64,000 nucleotides of DNA, taken from assembly GCA_016710435.1 (NCBI GenBank), contig JADJVV010000001.1, forward strand, positions 1,944,501 to 2,008,500, in the 5' to 3' direction. Source of the stretch: Hyphomicrobiales bacterium. GTDB lineage: Bacteria > Pseudomonadota > Alphaproteobacteria > Rhizobiales > Aestuariivirgaceae. Shown here one piece after another: positions 26,109-33,575 of this stretch. The position numbers and the translations under genes were made by a program. The notes under the pieces were generated by a model. The model had not been told where the DNA came from, did not search any database, and worked only from the letters and a program-made list of their open reading frames with translations. Position 1 is the stretch's first letter, and each line of letters starts with the position of its first letter.

Positions 26109-26873
26109 TCATAGCGTGCGGTTGCGCAAGACGTCCAGAACACCAAGTTTGCCGAGCGCAGGAAGTTTGATGGCGAGGTCATTGAAGTCGACTCCGATGG
26201 TCGAGCCCAGGAGGTGCAGTTCAACCCCTTCCTCCGTGGCCAGCGTTCCGCCAAAGAGGCCTGCTACCGACACCGTATAGCCTGTCTTGCTTGGCGCCGG
26301 CGCGATGCCGGCCCAGCCCAGCCAGTCCTTGCCCACCGCCACGGGAGGCAACTCGGCATGGAAGCCTTCGGTGTTGCGCACCACCCAGCTCACGAAGGTG
26401 TTGCTGTTGGGGCCGGGCCACACCGTATAGGTACCGCGTGCCCCATGGGGATAGCGCGCAATCGACGCTTCGATCCGGGGAATGAGCCGCGCCGCTTCCT
26501 GTCCGACGAGGCGGTAGATCACCCGCGGCGCGTTGCCGTACCAGTAGGCATCCGCCGCATAGGCGTCCTTGCGCACCGGATTGCCCCAGCCCACCACGTC
26601 ATAGCGCACCCAATGCTCCGCGCCCCCGGGCTTGACGACAATCGACATGTGTTCGGCAAAGATGCTCTTCCACTGTCCGGTGCGCGAAGCCAGCAGGATG
26701 ACGGTGGCGTCGCGGGAAGCACGGGCAGGGGGCAACACACCGGAAGAACTCCAGTTCGCCTTGCGCCAGGAGGTCGGCCACCCGTGGGCATAGCCAAGTC
26801 CCGTGCCAATGGCGCAAGGGACGAGGATGAGGAGAAGGGAAAACCAGCCGAGGACCTTGAGCATTCGCCGCAT
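26109..26873 (-). CDS. DUF3750 domain protein
   Basis: This 254-residue protein has an N-terminal membrane anchor (about 4-28) and a periplasmic DUF3750 domain recognisable by WKSIFAEHMSIVVKPGG, the VWPGPNSNTFVSWV core and RPTNTE-like EGFHAELPP. The His and Asn/Ser in these blocks resemble NlpC/P60-like permuted hydrolases, but activity is unproven. It lies upstream of the ion channel gene (stop and possible start overlap) and is divergent from the aconitase X genes by 53 bases. Confidence 0.8.
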   Translation of the reverse strand: MRRMLKVLGWFSLLLILVPCAIGTGLGYAHGWPTSWRKANWSSSGVLPPARASRDATVILLASRTGQWKSIFAEHMSIVVKPGGAEHWVRYDVVGWGNPVRKDAYAADAYWYGNAPRVIYRLVGQEAARLIPRIEASIARYPHGARGTYTVWPGPNSNTFVSWVVRNTEGFHAELPPVAVGKDWLGWAGIAPAPSKTGYTVSVAGLFGGTLATEEGVELHLLGSTIGVDFNDLAIKLPALGKLGVLDVLRNRTL

Positions 26874-26926
26874 GATGCTAGGATGGCATTCCTTTGCGGC
26901 AGAACTTCGGCTGAATTTGGGAATTT

Positions 26927-28186
26927 ATGGATATTGACTCCGACGACCGGGAATTGCTCGCAGGCGCGCGCGGACCCGCCATGAAACTGGCCATGGAAAT
27001 CGTTATGCAGGCCGGCCGCATCATGGGCGCGGAACGCCTGCAGCACGTCACCTTCGCCCATCTCGATGCCTGTTTCTACAACGGCCAGGCCCACATCGAC
27101 TTCGCCCGGTTCTGTCTCGATCACCGCGCTACCTTCGCCGTGCCGACCTGGGGCAACAACGGCGTGGTCAGCCTCACGCACCCGGAACTCTACCGCAATC
27201 ATCCCGACACGGAGATGGTGGAAGGGGCACGCAAACTGCTGGAACTCTACGAATTGCTGGGCTGCAAGCCCACATGGACCTGCGCCCCCTATCACATTCC
27301 CGGAGGACCGAAATTCGGGGACCAGATCGTTGCGGGCGAAAGCAACGCCGTGAGCTTCTACAATTCCGTCACCGGCGCGCGCACCAACAAATACGGCGAC
27401 TACCTCGACGTTGCCTGCGCCCTCATCGGCAAGGTGCCCTATGCCGGCCTGCAAACCGACGAGGGGCGCCGCGCCGAAATTCATCTGTCCACGGATGAAA
27501 TTCCCGGGGACTGGAAGCGCGAGGACATTTTCTACCACCTCCTCGGCCATCACGTTGGCCGCCTGGCCGGCCGCCGCGTGCCCGTGGTCAGTGGCCTGCC
27601 GAAATCCGCAAGTGTCGACAACCTGAAGGCCGTAAGCACCGCCGTTGCTTCCTCGGGGGGCGTTGAACTCTGGCACGGGGTCGGCGTCACACCGGAAGCT
27701 CCGTCGCTGGACGCAGTCTTCGGCGGCGGTGAGACATTCCGGCTCACCCGCGATGATCTTCGCGCCGCCCAGGCCGCGCTTTCCATTGGCCGCGATGGTC
27801 CGCTCGAAGTGGTAGCGCTTGGCACACCGCATTTCTCCACCACCGAATTCCGCGACGTCCTCGCCCTTCTCGATGGCCGCAAGGTGAAACCCGGCCTCCG
27901 CTGCATCATCACCACCTCGCGTTTCGTCATGGGCTACATCGAGGACAAGGGCTGGGCCGAAGACTTGCGCCGCGCCGGCGTGGAAGTGATCGGCGACATC
28001 TGCAGCTACTATGCGCCCGGCATCAATCCCATGAAGGGCCGTGTCATGACCAACGCCGCCAAGTGGGCCTACTACGCGCCGGGAATGCTGCCGGTCGAAG
28101 TCTGCTTCGGCTCCCTGAGTGAATGCATGGAAAGCGCCGTGCGCGGCGAAGTCTGGCGCGATCCGCAATTGTGGAGCGCCCTCTGA
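26927..28186 (+). CDS. Aconitase X (AcnX) catalytic/large subunit
   Basis: This 419-residue DUF521 protein starts with a typical A-x-x-(L/I)-AMEIVMQAGRIMGAERL opening. Further family blocks are VPTWGNNGVVSLTH, TCAPYHIP, GESNAVSFYNSVTGARTNKYGDYLD and a C-terminal CSYYAPGI with an iron-sulfur cysteine. Separate large and small genes define the bacterial type II arrangement; characterised type II enzymes dehydrate cis-3-hydroxy-L-proline. Mevalonate-phosphate dehydratase (archaeal) is another branch. No proline racemase or hydroxyproline genes flank it, so the substrate is inferred. The start has only a weak GGGAA site. Confidence 0.88.
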   Translation: MDIDSDDRELLAGARGPAMKLAMEIVMQAGRIMGAERLQHVTFAHLDACFYNGQAHIDFARFCLDHRATFAVPTWGNNGVVSLTHPELYRNHPDTEMVEGARKLLELYELLGCKPTWTCAPYHIPGGPKFGDQIVAGESNAVSFYNSVTGARTNKYGDYLDVACALIGKVPYAGLQTDEGRRAEIHLSTDEIPGDWKREDIFYHLLGHHVGRLAGRRVPVVSGLPKSASVDNLKAVSTAVASSGGVELWHGVGVTPEAPSLDAVFGGGETFRLTRDDLRAAQAALSIGRDGPLEVVALGTPHFSTTEFRDVLALLDGRKVKPGLRCIITTSRFVMGYIEDKGWAEDLRRAGVEVIGDICSYYAPGINPMKGRVMTNAAKWAYYAPGMLPVEVCFGSLSECMESAVRGEVWRDPQLWSAL

Positions 28187-28590
28187 TGAAAGTTCAGGGC
28201 ACCATCCTCAATCCCGGCGCCGCCAGCGGTCCAACACGCGTGCTCACCGAACCCGTCAGTTTCTGGGGTGCATTCGATCCGCGCACCGGCGCCATCGTCG
28301 ACACCCATCACCCGCAATGCGGCACGAAACTGGGCGGTCACATTCTTCTCCTGCCGGAAACGCGGGGCTCCGGCGGCACACCGGGCGGCATCGCCGAAGC
28401 AGTACGCCGCGGCACAGGCCCCCTCGGCATCATCCTCATCACGCCGGACATCAATCTCGCTGTGGGTGCGCAGGTCGCGGCAGCGCTCTATGGCAGGGAA
28501 TGCCCCGTGATCGCCGTTTCCGAACAGGATTACGCAGCCCTTGTGCCGTGCCCCCACCTGACCATCTCGGCGGATGGCGCCATCACCTGA
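28186..28590 (+). CDS. Aconitase X small (swivel) subunit, DUF126
   Basis: This 134-residue protein corresponds to the swivelling domain of aconitase. Key blocks are TEPVSFWGAFDPRTGAIVD, HPQCGTKLGGHILLLPETRGSGG and ITPDINLAVGAQVAAALYG. The GSGG loop and the HP motif form part of the active site with the large subunit. Its ATG overlaps the large-subunit TGA by one base (TGATG), so the two are produced together and form an obligate heterodimer. Its 3' end overlaps the convergent GyrI-like gene by 8 bases. Confidence 0.88.
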   Translation: MKVQGTILNPGAASGPTRVLTEPVSFWGAFDPRTGAIVDTHHPQCGTKLGGHILLLPETRGSGGTPGGIAEAVRRGTGPLGIILITPDINLAVGAQVAAALYGRECPVIAVSEQDYAALVPCPHLTISADGAIT

Positions 28591-29038
28591 CGGGAATGTG
28601 AATCTCGACCGCGCCCGGCGCTTCGTCGGACGCGAAGTCGTACACTTCGAACTGCGGGCCATCGGCAACCGTCAGCTTTGCGGCCGGGATCAGGTCATCA
28701 AACACCCGCCGCCAGCTATCGCTCAGCGTATCGACGCCGTCGCCGTGGGTGAACACCGCGACCTTGCGTGCGGGAATGATGAGCGTGTGGAGATAGCCGG
28801 GAACCTCGCCCGCATTCTCCACCTGCACGGCGGCCATGTAATCCATACGCCCCTTGCCGTCGAAGCGGTGACAGACACCATAGGTCTTGCTGCCGACCTG
28901 ACCCGCAATCCGTCCGTAGTCCGGCATGAATTGTTCCCACAGTTCGCGGATGCCGGGCGAGGGGCCGATAGCAAAGGTCCCGTTCCGCCCCGCAAGGACG
29001 AGGGCGGATGAAGTTGCGATGTGAAGCAGGTCTGTCAT
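28583..29038 (-). CDS. GyrI-like (AraC effector-binding) domain protein
   Basis: This 151-residue protein has the SOUL/GyrI-like fold: FAIGPSPGIRELWEQFMPDYG, YGVCHRFDGKGRMDYMAAVQV and VAVFTHGDGVDTLSDSWRRVFD are its three standard blocks, ending FEVYDF and EIHIPV. Such stand-alone proteins bind small hydrophobic molecules or, in SbmC/GyrI, modulate gyrase. No DNA-binding domain is attached. The start is uncertain because no good ribosome site precedes ATG 29038, though conservation begins just after it. Ligand unknown. Confidence 0.8.
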   Translation of the reverse strand: MTDLLHIATSSALVLAGRNGTFAIGPSPGIRELWEQFMPDYGRIAGQVGSKTYGVCHRFDGKGRMDYMAAVQVENAGEVPGYLHTLIIPARKVAVFTHGDGVDTLSDSWRRVFDDLIPAAKLTVADGPQFEVYDFASDEAPGAVEIHIPVR

Positions 29039-29091
29039 GTGCAGCGAAAAAAAATGGGATGACAACTTCGAGCAGGCAAACAGGCGACAGG

Positions 29092-29925
29092 TCAAGGCCT
29101 TTGTGCGCGCCGCCCCATCATGCCGACGCGCAGCATGTAGCCGATGATCAGCGTATCGGCGACAACAAGACCGCTGATCACGATGAGCCCGCTCTCCCCG
29201 CCAATATATTCCAGCACCATGGGCGATGCCGTGCCGGACATGCGCGTCACAGCGGACCACGCCACGTTCACGGCACCGTGGGCCAGGGCAGCGGGCCACA
29301 CGCTCCCCGTCCACAGCCGCAGGAATCCGAAAAAGATGCCTGCCAGTGTCAGCGTCACCAGAAAGAGCGGTGCCACGATCCATGGATTGCCACTGCTGTG
29401 ATAGAGGTCCGTCGTCAGCAACAGCGGCATGTGCCACACGCCTTGCAGGAATCCGGTGAGCAGGAGTGCCGGCAGCACGCCGAGGCGGAGCAAGCGGGGC
29501 AGCATGTATCCCCGCCAGCCCACCTCTTCGCCCATTGCAAAGAGCGTCGAGACAACGAGTCCCGCCAGCACATCCGCGAGCGCCAGCACCAGGTTCGCGG
29601 TCGTATCGAGCGGCCGGAACACCGTCAGGCCAGTGGCCACGAGAACCAATAGCCCCACGCCATGAATCAGCAGCGGTGCAAACAGGGCCAGCGGCCAGGC
29701 TTTCCACCCGGCGGTGGTCAGTCCCAGTGAAACCGCAAAGCTGCGCCATCCCCCTTCCGGGGCGATTGCCGCCTGCATCAGCAGCACCGCCACCGCGGGC
29801 GTCAGCATGGTCAGCGGCAGGCTGGCTACACCCACCCAGGGTACGGCAAGCCGCACAAGGGTCGCCAGGAACAGCGTGATCCCGTAGAAGAGCAGGGCAT
29901 GGCGAACGGCGGACGATTGAGGCAT
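29092..29925 (-). CDS. CPBP-family intramembrane metalloprotease (CAAX-protease-like)
   Basis: This 277-residue polytopic membrane protein has about eight helices. It carries the family motifs: motif 1 GEEVGWRGYMLPRLL (Glu-Glu and Arg, about residues 136-150), motif 2 with a conserved His in GVWHMPLL, and a later AHGAVNVAWS (His and Asn). These form the glutamate/histidine active site of Rce1/CPBP proteases. ATG 29925 has GGAG upstream; a GTG at 29940 is unlikely. Its bacterial substrates are unknown; it stands alone, divergent from ffh. Confidence 0.85.
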   Translation of the reverse strand: MPQSSAVRHALLFYGITLFLATLVRLAVPWVGVASLPLTMLTPAVAVLLMQAAIAPEGGWRSFAVSLGLTTAGWKAWPLALFAPLLIHGVGLLVLVATGLTVFRPLDTTANLVLALADVLAGLVVSTLFAMGEEVGWRGYMLPRLLRLGVLPALLLTGFLQGVWHMPLLLTTDLYHSSGNPWIVAPLFLVTLTLAGIFFGFLRLWTGSVWPAALAHGAVNVAWSAVTRMSGTASPMVLEYIGGESGLIVISGLVVADTLIIGYMLRVGMMGRRAQRP

Positions 29926-30249
29926 GGTCTGCTCCAGCACACGTCCCCGGCCCGGCCCTGACTATACCCCGGCGCGGGCGGAATGCAGCATCCCCTTTGC
30001 CGGGAGGGGGCGGGGCCCCCGGGATTTGACTTCCCCTGCCGTTTCCCCTATGTCGCCCGTCATCTCACTAACGTCTTGAACGTTACGAGGTCCTTGCACA
30101 CATGGGGTCAGGGCAACGGGCGGGCAAATCTCGGATTTGCCAAGCGAAGTTGCTCAAGACAAGAATTCCCGGGAGGTGCAGCGGCCAGCATCCGGCAGCG
30201 CGTTCGCGCCCCCGGGTGTCGTTTTCGTTTGGGATTACAGGATGACGCA
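29926..30249 (+). promoter_or_regulatory. ffh upstream region: promoter candidate and leader hairpins
   Basis: This 324-base gap contains no gene. TTGACT at 30026-30031 and TATGTC at 30049-30054 (17-base spacer) are a candidate promoter. Downstream are an AACGT-N5-ACGTT dyad near 30069-30083 and a perfect 8-bp hairpin GGCAAATC-TCG-GATTTGCC at 30123-30141. A 4.5S RNA gene was looked for and not recognised. Confidence 0.45.
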
Positions 30250-31848
30250 ATGTTCGAAACCTTAAGCGAGCGCCTGACAGGCATCTTCGACAAGCTCACC
30301 GGCCGCGGTGCGCTGTCGGAAGCTGACGTCGATGCCGCCATGCGCGAAGTCCGCCGCGCCCTTCTGGAAGCCGACGTTGCCCTCGAAGTGGTCAAGACCT
30401 TCACGGAGAAGGTCCGCGAAAAGGCCGTGGGTGCCGAGATCGTCAAGTCGATTAAGCCCGGCCAGATGGTCGTCAAGCTCGTCCACGACCAGCTTGTCGA
30501 AACCCTGGGCTCGGACCAGGCCGCTCTCAATCTCCGCGCCTCGCCTCCGGTCGCCATTCTCATGGTCGGCCTGCAGGGCTCGGGCAAGACCACCTCTACC
30601 GCCAAGATCGCCAAGCGCCTGCAGGAGCGAGAGAAGCGCAAGGTCCTGATGGCGTCGCTCGACACGCGCCGTCCCGCCGCGCAGGAGCAGCTGGAAATTC
30701 TCGGCAAGCAGGTGAAGGTGGATACGCTCCCCATCATCAAGGGCGAAAGCCCGGTCGCCATCGCCAAGCGCGCCATGGGTGAAGCCCGCAAGGGCGCCTA
30801 TGACGTCGTTATGCTCGATACCGCAGGCCGCCTGCACATCGACGAGGAACTCCTCGCCGAAGCCGCCGCCGTGCGCGACATCGCCAAGCCCAAGGAAACA
30901 CTGCTCGTCGCCGATGCGCTGACCGGCCAGGACGCCGTCAACCTCGCCCGCGCCTTCGACGAGAAAATCGGCATCACGGGCATCGTCCTCACCCGCATCG
31001 ACGGCGATGGCCGCGGTGGTGCGGCCCTGTCCATGCGTGCCGTCACCGGCAAGCCCATCAAGCTCATGGGTACTGGCGAAAAGCTGGATGGCCTTGAGGA
31101 TTTCCATCCCAGCCGCATCGCCGGCCGCATCCTTGGCATGGGCGACGTCGTCTCGCTCGTGGAAAAGGCAGCGCTCGAAATCGACCACGAGAAGGCCCGC
31201 AAGATCGCCGAGCGGATGCGCAAGGGCGCCTTCGACATGAACGACCTTGCCGACCAGCTGAAGCAGCTGGAACGCATGGGCGGCATGGGCGGCGTGATGA
31301 AGATGCTGCCCGGCATGGGCAAGGTGCAGAAGCAGCTGGAGGGAACCGATCTCGACAAAACGGTGTTCAAGCGCCAGCTCGCCATCATCGGTTCCATGAA
31401 CAAGCGCGAGCGCATGACGCCGAAGATCATCGACGGCAAGCGCCGCAAGCGCATCGCCGCTGGCTCGGGCACCAAGGTGGAGGAGGTGAACAAGCTCCTC
31501 AAGATGCACCTGCAGATGTCCGGAATGATGAAGCAGATGGGCTCCGGCAAGGGCATGTTCGGCAAGATGTTCGGCGGCAAGGGCATGCCGAGCGAAGCCG
31601 AAATGGAAGCCATGCAAAAGGAACTCGCCGGCATGGATCCCAACAGCCTTCCGCCGGAACTCCGCGACCTCGCCCAGGGCGGGGGATCGGGCGGCGGATC
31701 GTCCGTACCCGGACAAATGCCCGACCTCTCGAAACTTCTGGGCCCCGGCGGCCCGAAACTCCCCGGACTGGGCGGCGGCTTCGGTGGCCTCCCTGGTCTC
31801 GGCGGCAATCCCTTCAAGGGCCTTCCCGGCCTTGGAAAGAAAAAGTGA
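30250..31848 (+). CDS. ffh: Signal recognition particle protein Ffh
   Basis: This 532-residue protein has the N domain (1 to about 90), G domain with G1 GLQGSGKTTSTAKIA, RRPAAQEQL, DTAGRLHIDEE and TRIDGDGRGGAAL, and the methionine-rich M domain (about 300-460, with the RIAAGSGTKVEEVN SRP-RNA-binding element). With 4.5S RNA it targets nascent inner-membrane proteins to FtsY. The C-terminus is extended by about 70 residues rich in Gly, Pro and Leu with PGLGG-type repeats ending KKK. ATG 30250 begins at the conserved MFETLSERL; the preceding 89 open codons show no similarity. Confidence 0.96.
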   Translation: MFETLSERLTGIFDKLTGRGALSEADVDAAMREVRRALLEADVALEVVKTFTEKVREKAVGAEIVKSIKPGQMVVKLVHDQLVETLGSDQAALNLRASPPVAILMVGLQGSGKTTSTAKIAKRLQEREKRKVLMASLDTRRPAAQEQLEILGKQVKVDTLPIIKGESPVAIAKRAMGEARKGAYDVVMLDTAGRLHIDEELLAEAAAVRDIAKPKETLLVADALTGQDAVNLARAFDEKIGITGIVLTRIDGDGRGGAALSMRAVTGKPIKLMGTGEKLDGLEDFHPSRIAGRILGMGDVVSLVEKAALEIDHEKARKIAERMRKGAFDMNDLADQLKQLERMGGMGGVMKMLPGMGKVQKQLEGTDLDKTVFKRQLAIIGSMNKRERMTPKIIDGKRRKRIAAGSGTKVEEVNKLLKMHLQMSGMMKQMGSGKGMFGKMFGGKGMPSEAEMEAMQKELAGMDPNSLPPELRDLAQGGGSGGGSSVPGQMPDLSKLLGPGGPKLPGLGGGFGGLPGLGGNPFKGLPGLGKKK

Positions 31849-31882
31849 TCAATCCCTTTCAGTCATTACAGGAGAAACCAAC

Positions 31883-32263
31883 ATGGCACTGAAAATCCGC
31901 CTCGCGCGCGCTGGCTCGAAGAAGCGTCCTTACTATCACATCGTCGTCGCCGCGGCGACGAGCCCGCGTGACGGCAAGTACATCGACGTCGTCGGCTCCT
32001 TCAACCCGCTCCTCGCCAAGACCGACGAGAACCGCGTGAAGCTCGACGCCGCCAAGGCTGCCGACTGGCTCAAGAAGGGCGCCCAGCCGACGGATCGCGT
32101 GCTCCGCTTCCTCGACAAGGCCGGCCTCAAGAAGCGCGATGCCCGCAACAACCCGAACAAGGCCCTTCCCGGCAAGAAGCGCCAGGAACGCGAAAAGGCC
32201 GCCGCTGCCGCTGCCGCCGCTGCTGCTGCCGCCGCTGCTCCGGCTGAAGGCGCAGCCTCGTAA
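31883..32263 (+). CDS. rpsP: 30S ribosomal protein S16
   Basis: This 126-residue protein has the S16 core in the first 80 residues (MALKIRLARAGSKKRPYYHI; VGSFNPLL). The C-terminal tail has a run of 14 alanines followed by PAEGAAS, longer than in most S16 proteins but a recurring type in this order. AGGAG precedes the ATG. It follows ffh by 34 bases as in the usual ffh-rpsP-rimM-trmD cluster, but a strong terminator follows and rimM is not next. Confidence 0.97.
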   Translation: MALKIRLARAGSKKRPYYHIVVAAATSPRDGKYIDVVGSFNPLLAKTDENRVKLDAAKAADWLKKGAQPTDRVLRFLDKAGLKKRDARNNPNKALPGKKRQEREKAAAAAAAAAAAAAAPAEGAAS

Positions 32264-32283
32264 TAACGACTGCACGGATGACC

Positions 32284-32312
32284 AAGGCCGTCCCGCCCTG
32301 CGGGGCGGCCTT
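32284..32312 (+). terminator. Terminator after rpsP
   Basis: AAGGCCGTCCCG pairs with CGGGGCGGCCTT (12 bp with one G-T wobble) around CCCTG. It lies 21 bases after the rpsP stop; the following T-run is minimal. Confidence 0.8.
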
Positions 32313-32377
32313 CGCATGTTGTGGAACGCCCGCGCCGGACCGATTGAATCCTGCGTTGCCTCGCCTATGGTTGGGGA

Positions 32378-33475
32378 ATGCCGTACTTCACCCCCATTGT
32401 CGAAAAGCTGCCATCGACCGTTCCCTTCGTTGGTCCTGAAGCGCTCGAGCGGCGCAATGGCGCGAAGATCACCGCGCGCATCGGCGCCAACGAGAATGTT
32501 TTCGGTCCCAGCCCGAAGGCGATTGCCGCCATGCAGGCCGCGGCGTCGGAAAGCTGGATGTATGGCGATCCCGAGCACCATGACCTGAAGTCTGCCATCG
32601 CCCGCTCTCTCGGGGTCGGGCCGGAAAGCATTGCCTGTGGTGGCGGCATCGATGGTCTGCTCGGCCTTGTCGTGCGCCTCTTCATATCCCCGGGCGATAC
32701 CGTGGCAACCTCGCTCGGCGCTTACCCGACCTTCAACTTTCACGTCGCGGCAGCAGGTGGAAGACTTGTCACCACGCCCTACGTCAACGACCGCGAAGAC
32801 CCGCAGTCACTCCTCGGCTTGGCGCGGGCGGAAAAGGCCAAGCTCCTCTACTTCGCCAATCCGGACAATCCCATGGGCAGCCATTGGCCCGCAGCCGATG
32901 TGGACCGCCTGATTTCCGCCACGCCGGATGATTGCCTGCTGCTGCTTGATGAAGCCTATGTCGAGTTTGCCCCCGACGGCACGGCGCCCCGCTTCGACAC
33001 CGCGCGCCGCAACCTGCTGCGTTTCCGCACCTTCTCCAAGGCACACGGGATGGCGGGCATTCGCGTGGGCTATGTGATCGGCGAGGCGCATCTGATTGCC
33101 GCCTTCGACAAGATCCGCAATCATTTCGGCATCAGCCGCATCTCGCAGGCGGGGGCCATTGCCGCGCTGGCCGACACCGCATGGATCGCCCATGTGACGG
33201 AGGAGGTTGCGGCCGCGCGCCACCGCCTCCAGGCGATTGCCGCAACCAACGGATTGACCGCCCTTCCATCCGCCACGAATTTCGTCACCATTGATTGCGG
33301 TCGCGATGGCGCCTTCGCCCGCGCCATTGTCGATGGCCTTCTCACCCACGGCATATTCATCCGCATGCCGGGCGTGGCTCCCCTCAACCGCTGCATCCGC
33401 ATCTCGTGCGGCGGCGCGGGAGAGATGCAAGCCCTTGAAGCCGCTCTCCCGCGCGTACTGGCAACACTTCGTTAA
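32378..33475 (+). CDS. PLP-dependent aminotransferase, histidinol-phosphate aminotransferase-like
   Basis: This 365-residue fold-type I enzyme is laid out like HisC: IGANENVFGPSP (substrate loop), an NPDNPMGSH strand with the PLP-binding Asn (about 161), DEAYVEF (Asp 191) and the Schiff-base lysine K221 in RTFSKAHGMAGIRVGY, then R near RISCGG. It could be a second HisC, an aromatic aminotransferase, or a cobalamin-type (CobD) relative; the genomic position away from his genes gives no answer. It starts at ATG 32378 and is separated from rpsP by a terminator, so it has its own promoter. Confidence 0.86.
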   Translation: MPYFTPIVEKLPSTVPFVGPEALERRNGAKITARIGANENVFGPSPKAIAAMQAAASESWMYGDPEHHDLKSAIARSLGVGPESIACGGGIDGLLGLVVRLFISPGDTVATSLGAYPTFNFHVAAAGGRLVTTPYVNDREDPQSLLGLARAEKAKLLYFANPDNPMGSHWPAADVDRLISATPDDCLLLLDEAYVEFAPDGTAPRFDTARRNLLRFRTFSKAHGMAGIRVGYVIGEAHLIAAFDKIRNHFGISRISQAGAIAALADTAWIAHVTEEVAAARHRLQAIAATNGLTALPSATNFVTIDCGRDGAFARAIVDGLLTHGIFIRMPGVAPLNRCIRISCGGAGEMQALEAALPRVLATLR

Positions 33476-33575
33476 CCCCTTCACAACTCTTCCGGGAAAA
33501 CTCTGCAAAGGGAGGGCATTCTGCAACGCGCGGTTAATTCCCCCTGCCTATTTGTCACGCTTCAGGGGAAGACGT

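Noticed and set aside
29983..30249. 89-codon extension of ffh
   Set aside because: It has no similarity to Ffh and covers promoter and hairpin; the family begins at MFETLSERL.
30000..30249. Possible 4.5S (SRP) RNA gene upstream of ffh
   Set aside because: I could not recognise the conserved tetraloop and asymmetric loop of SRP RNA; only short hairpins are present.
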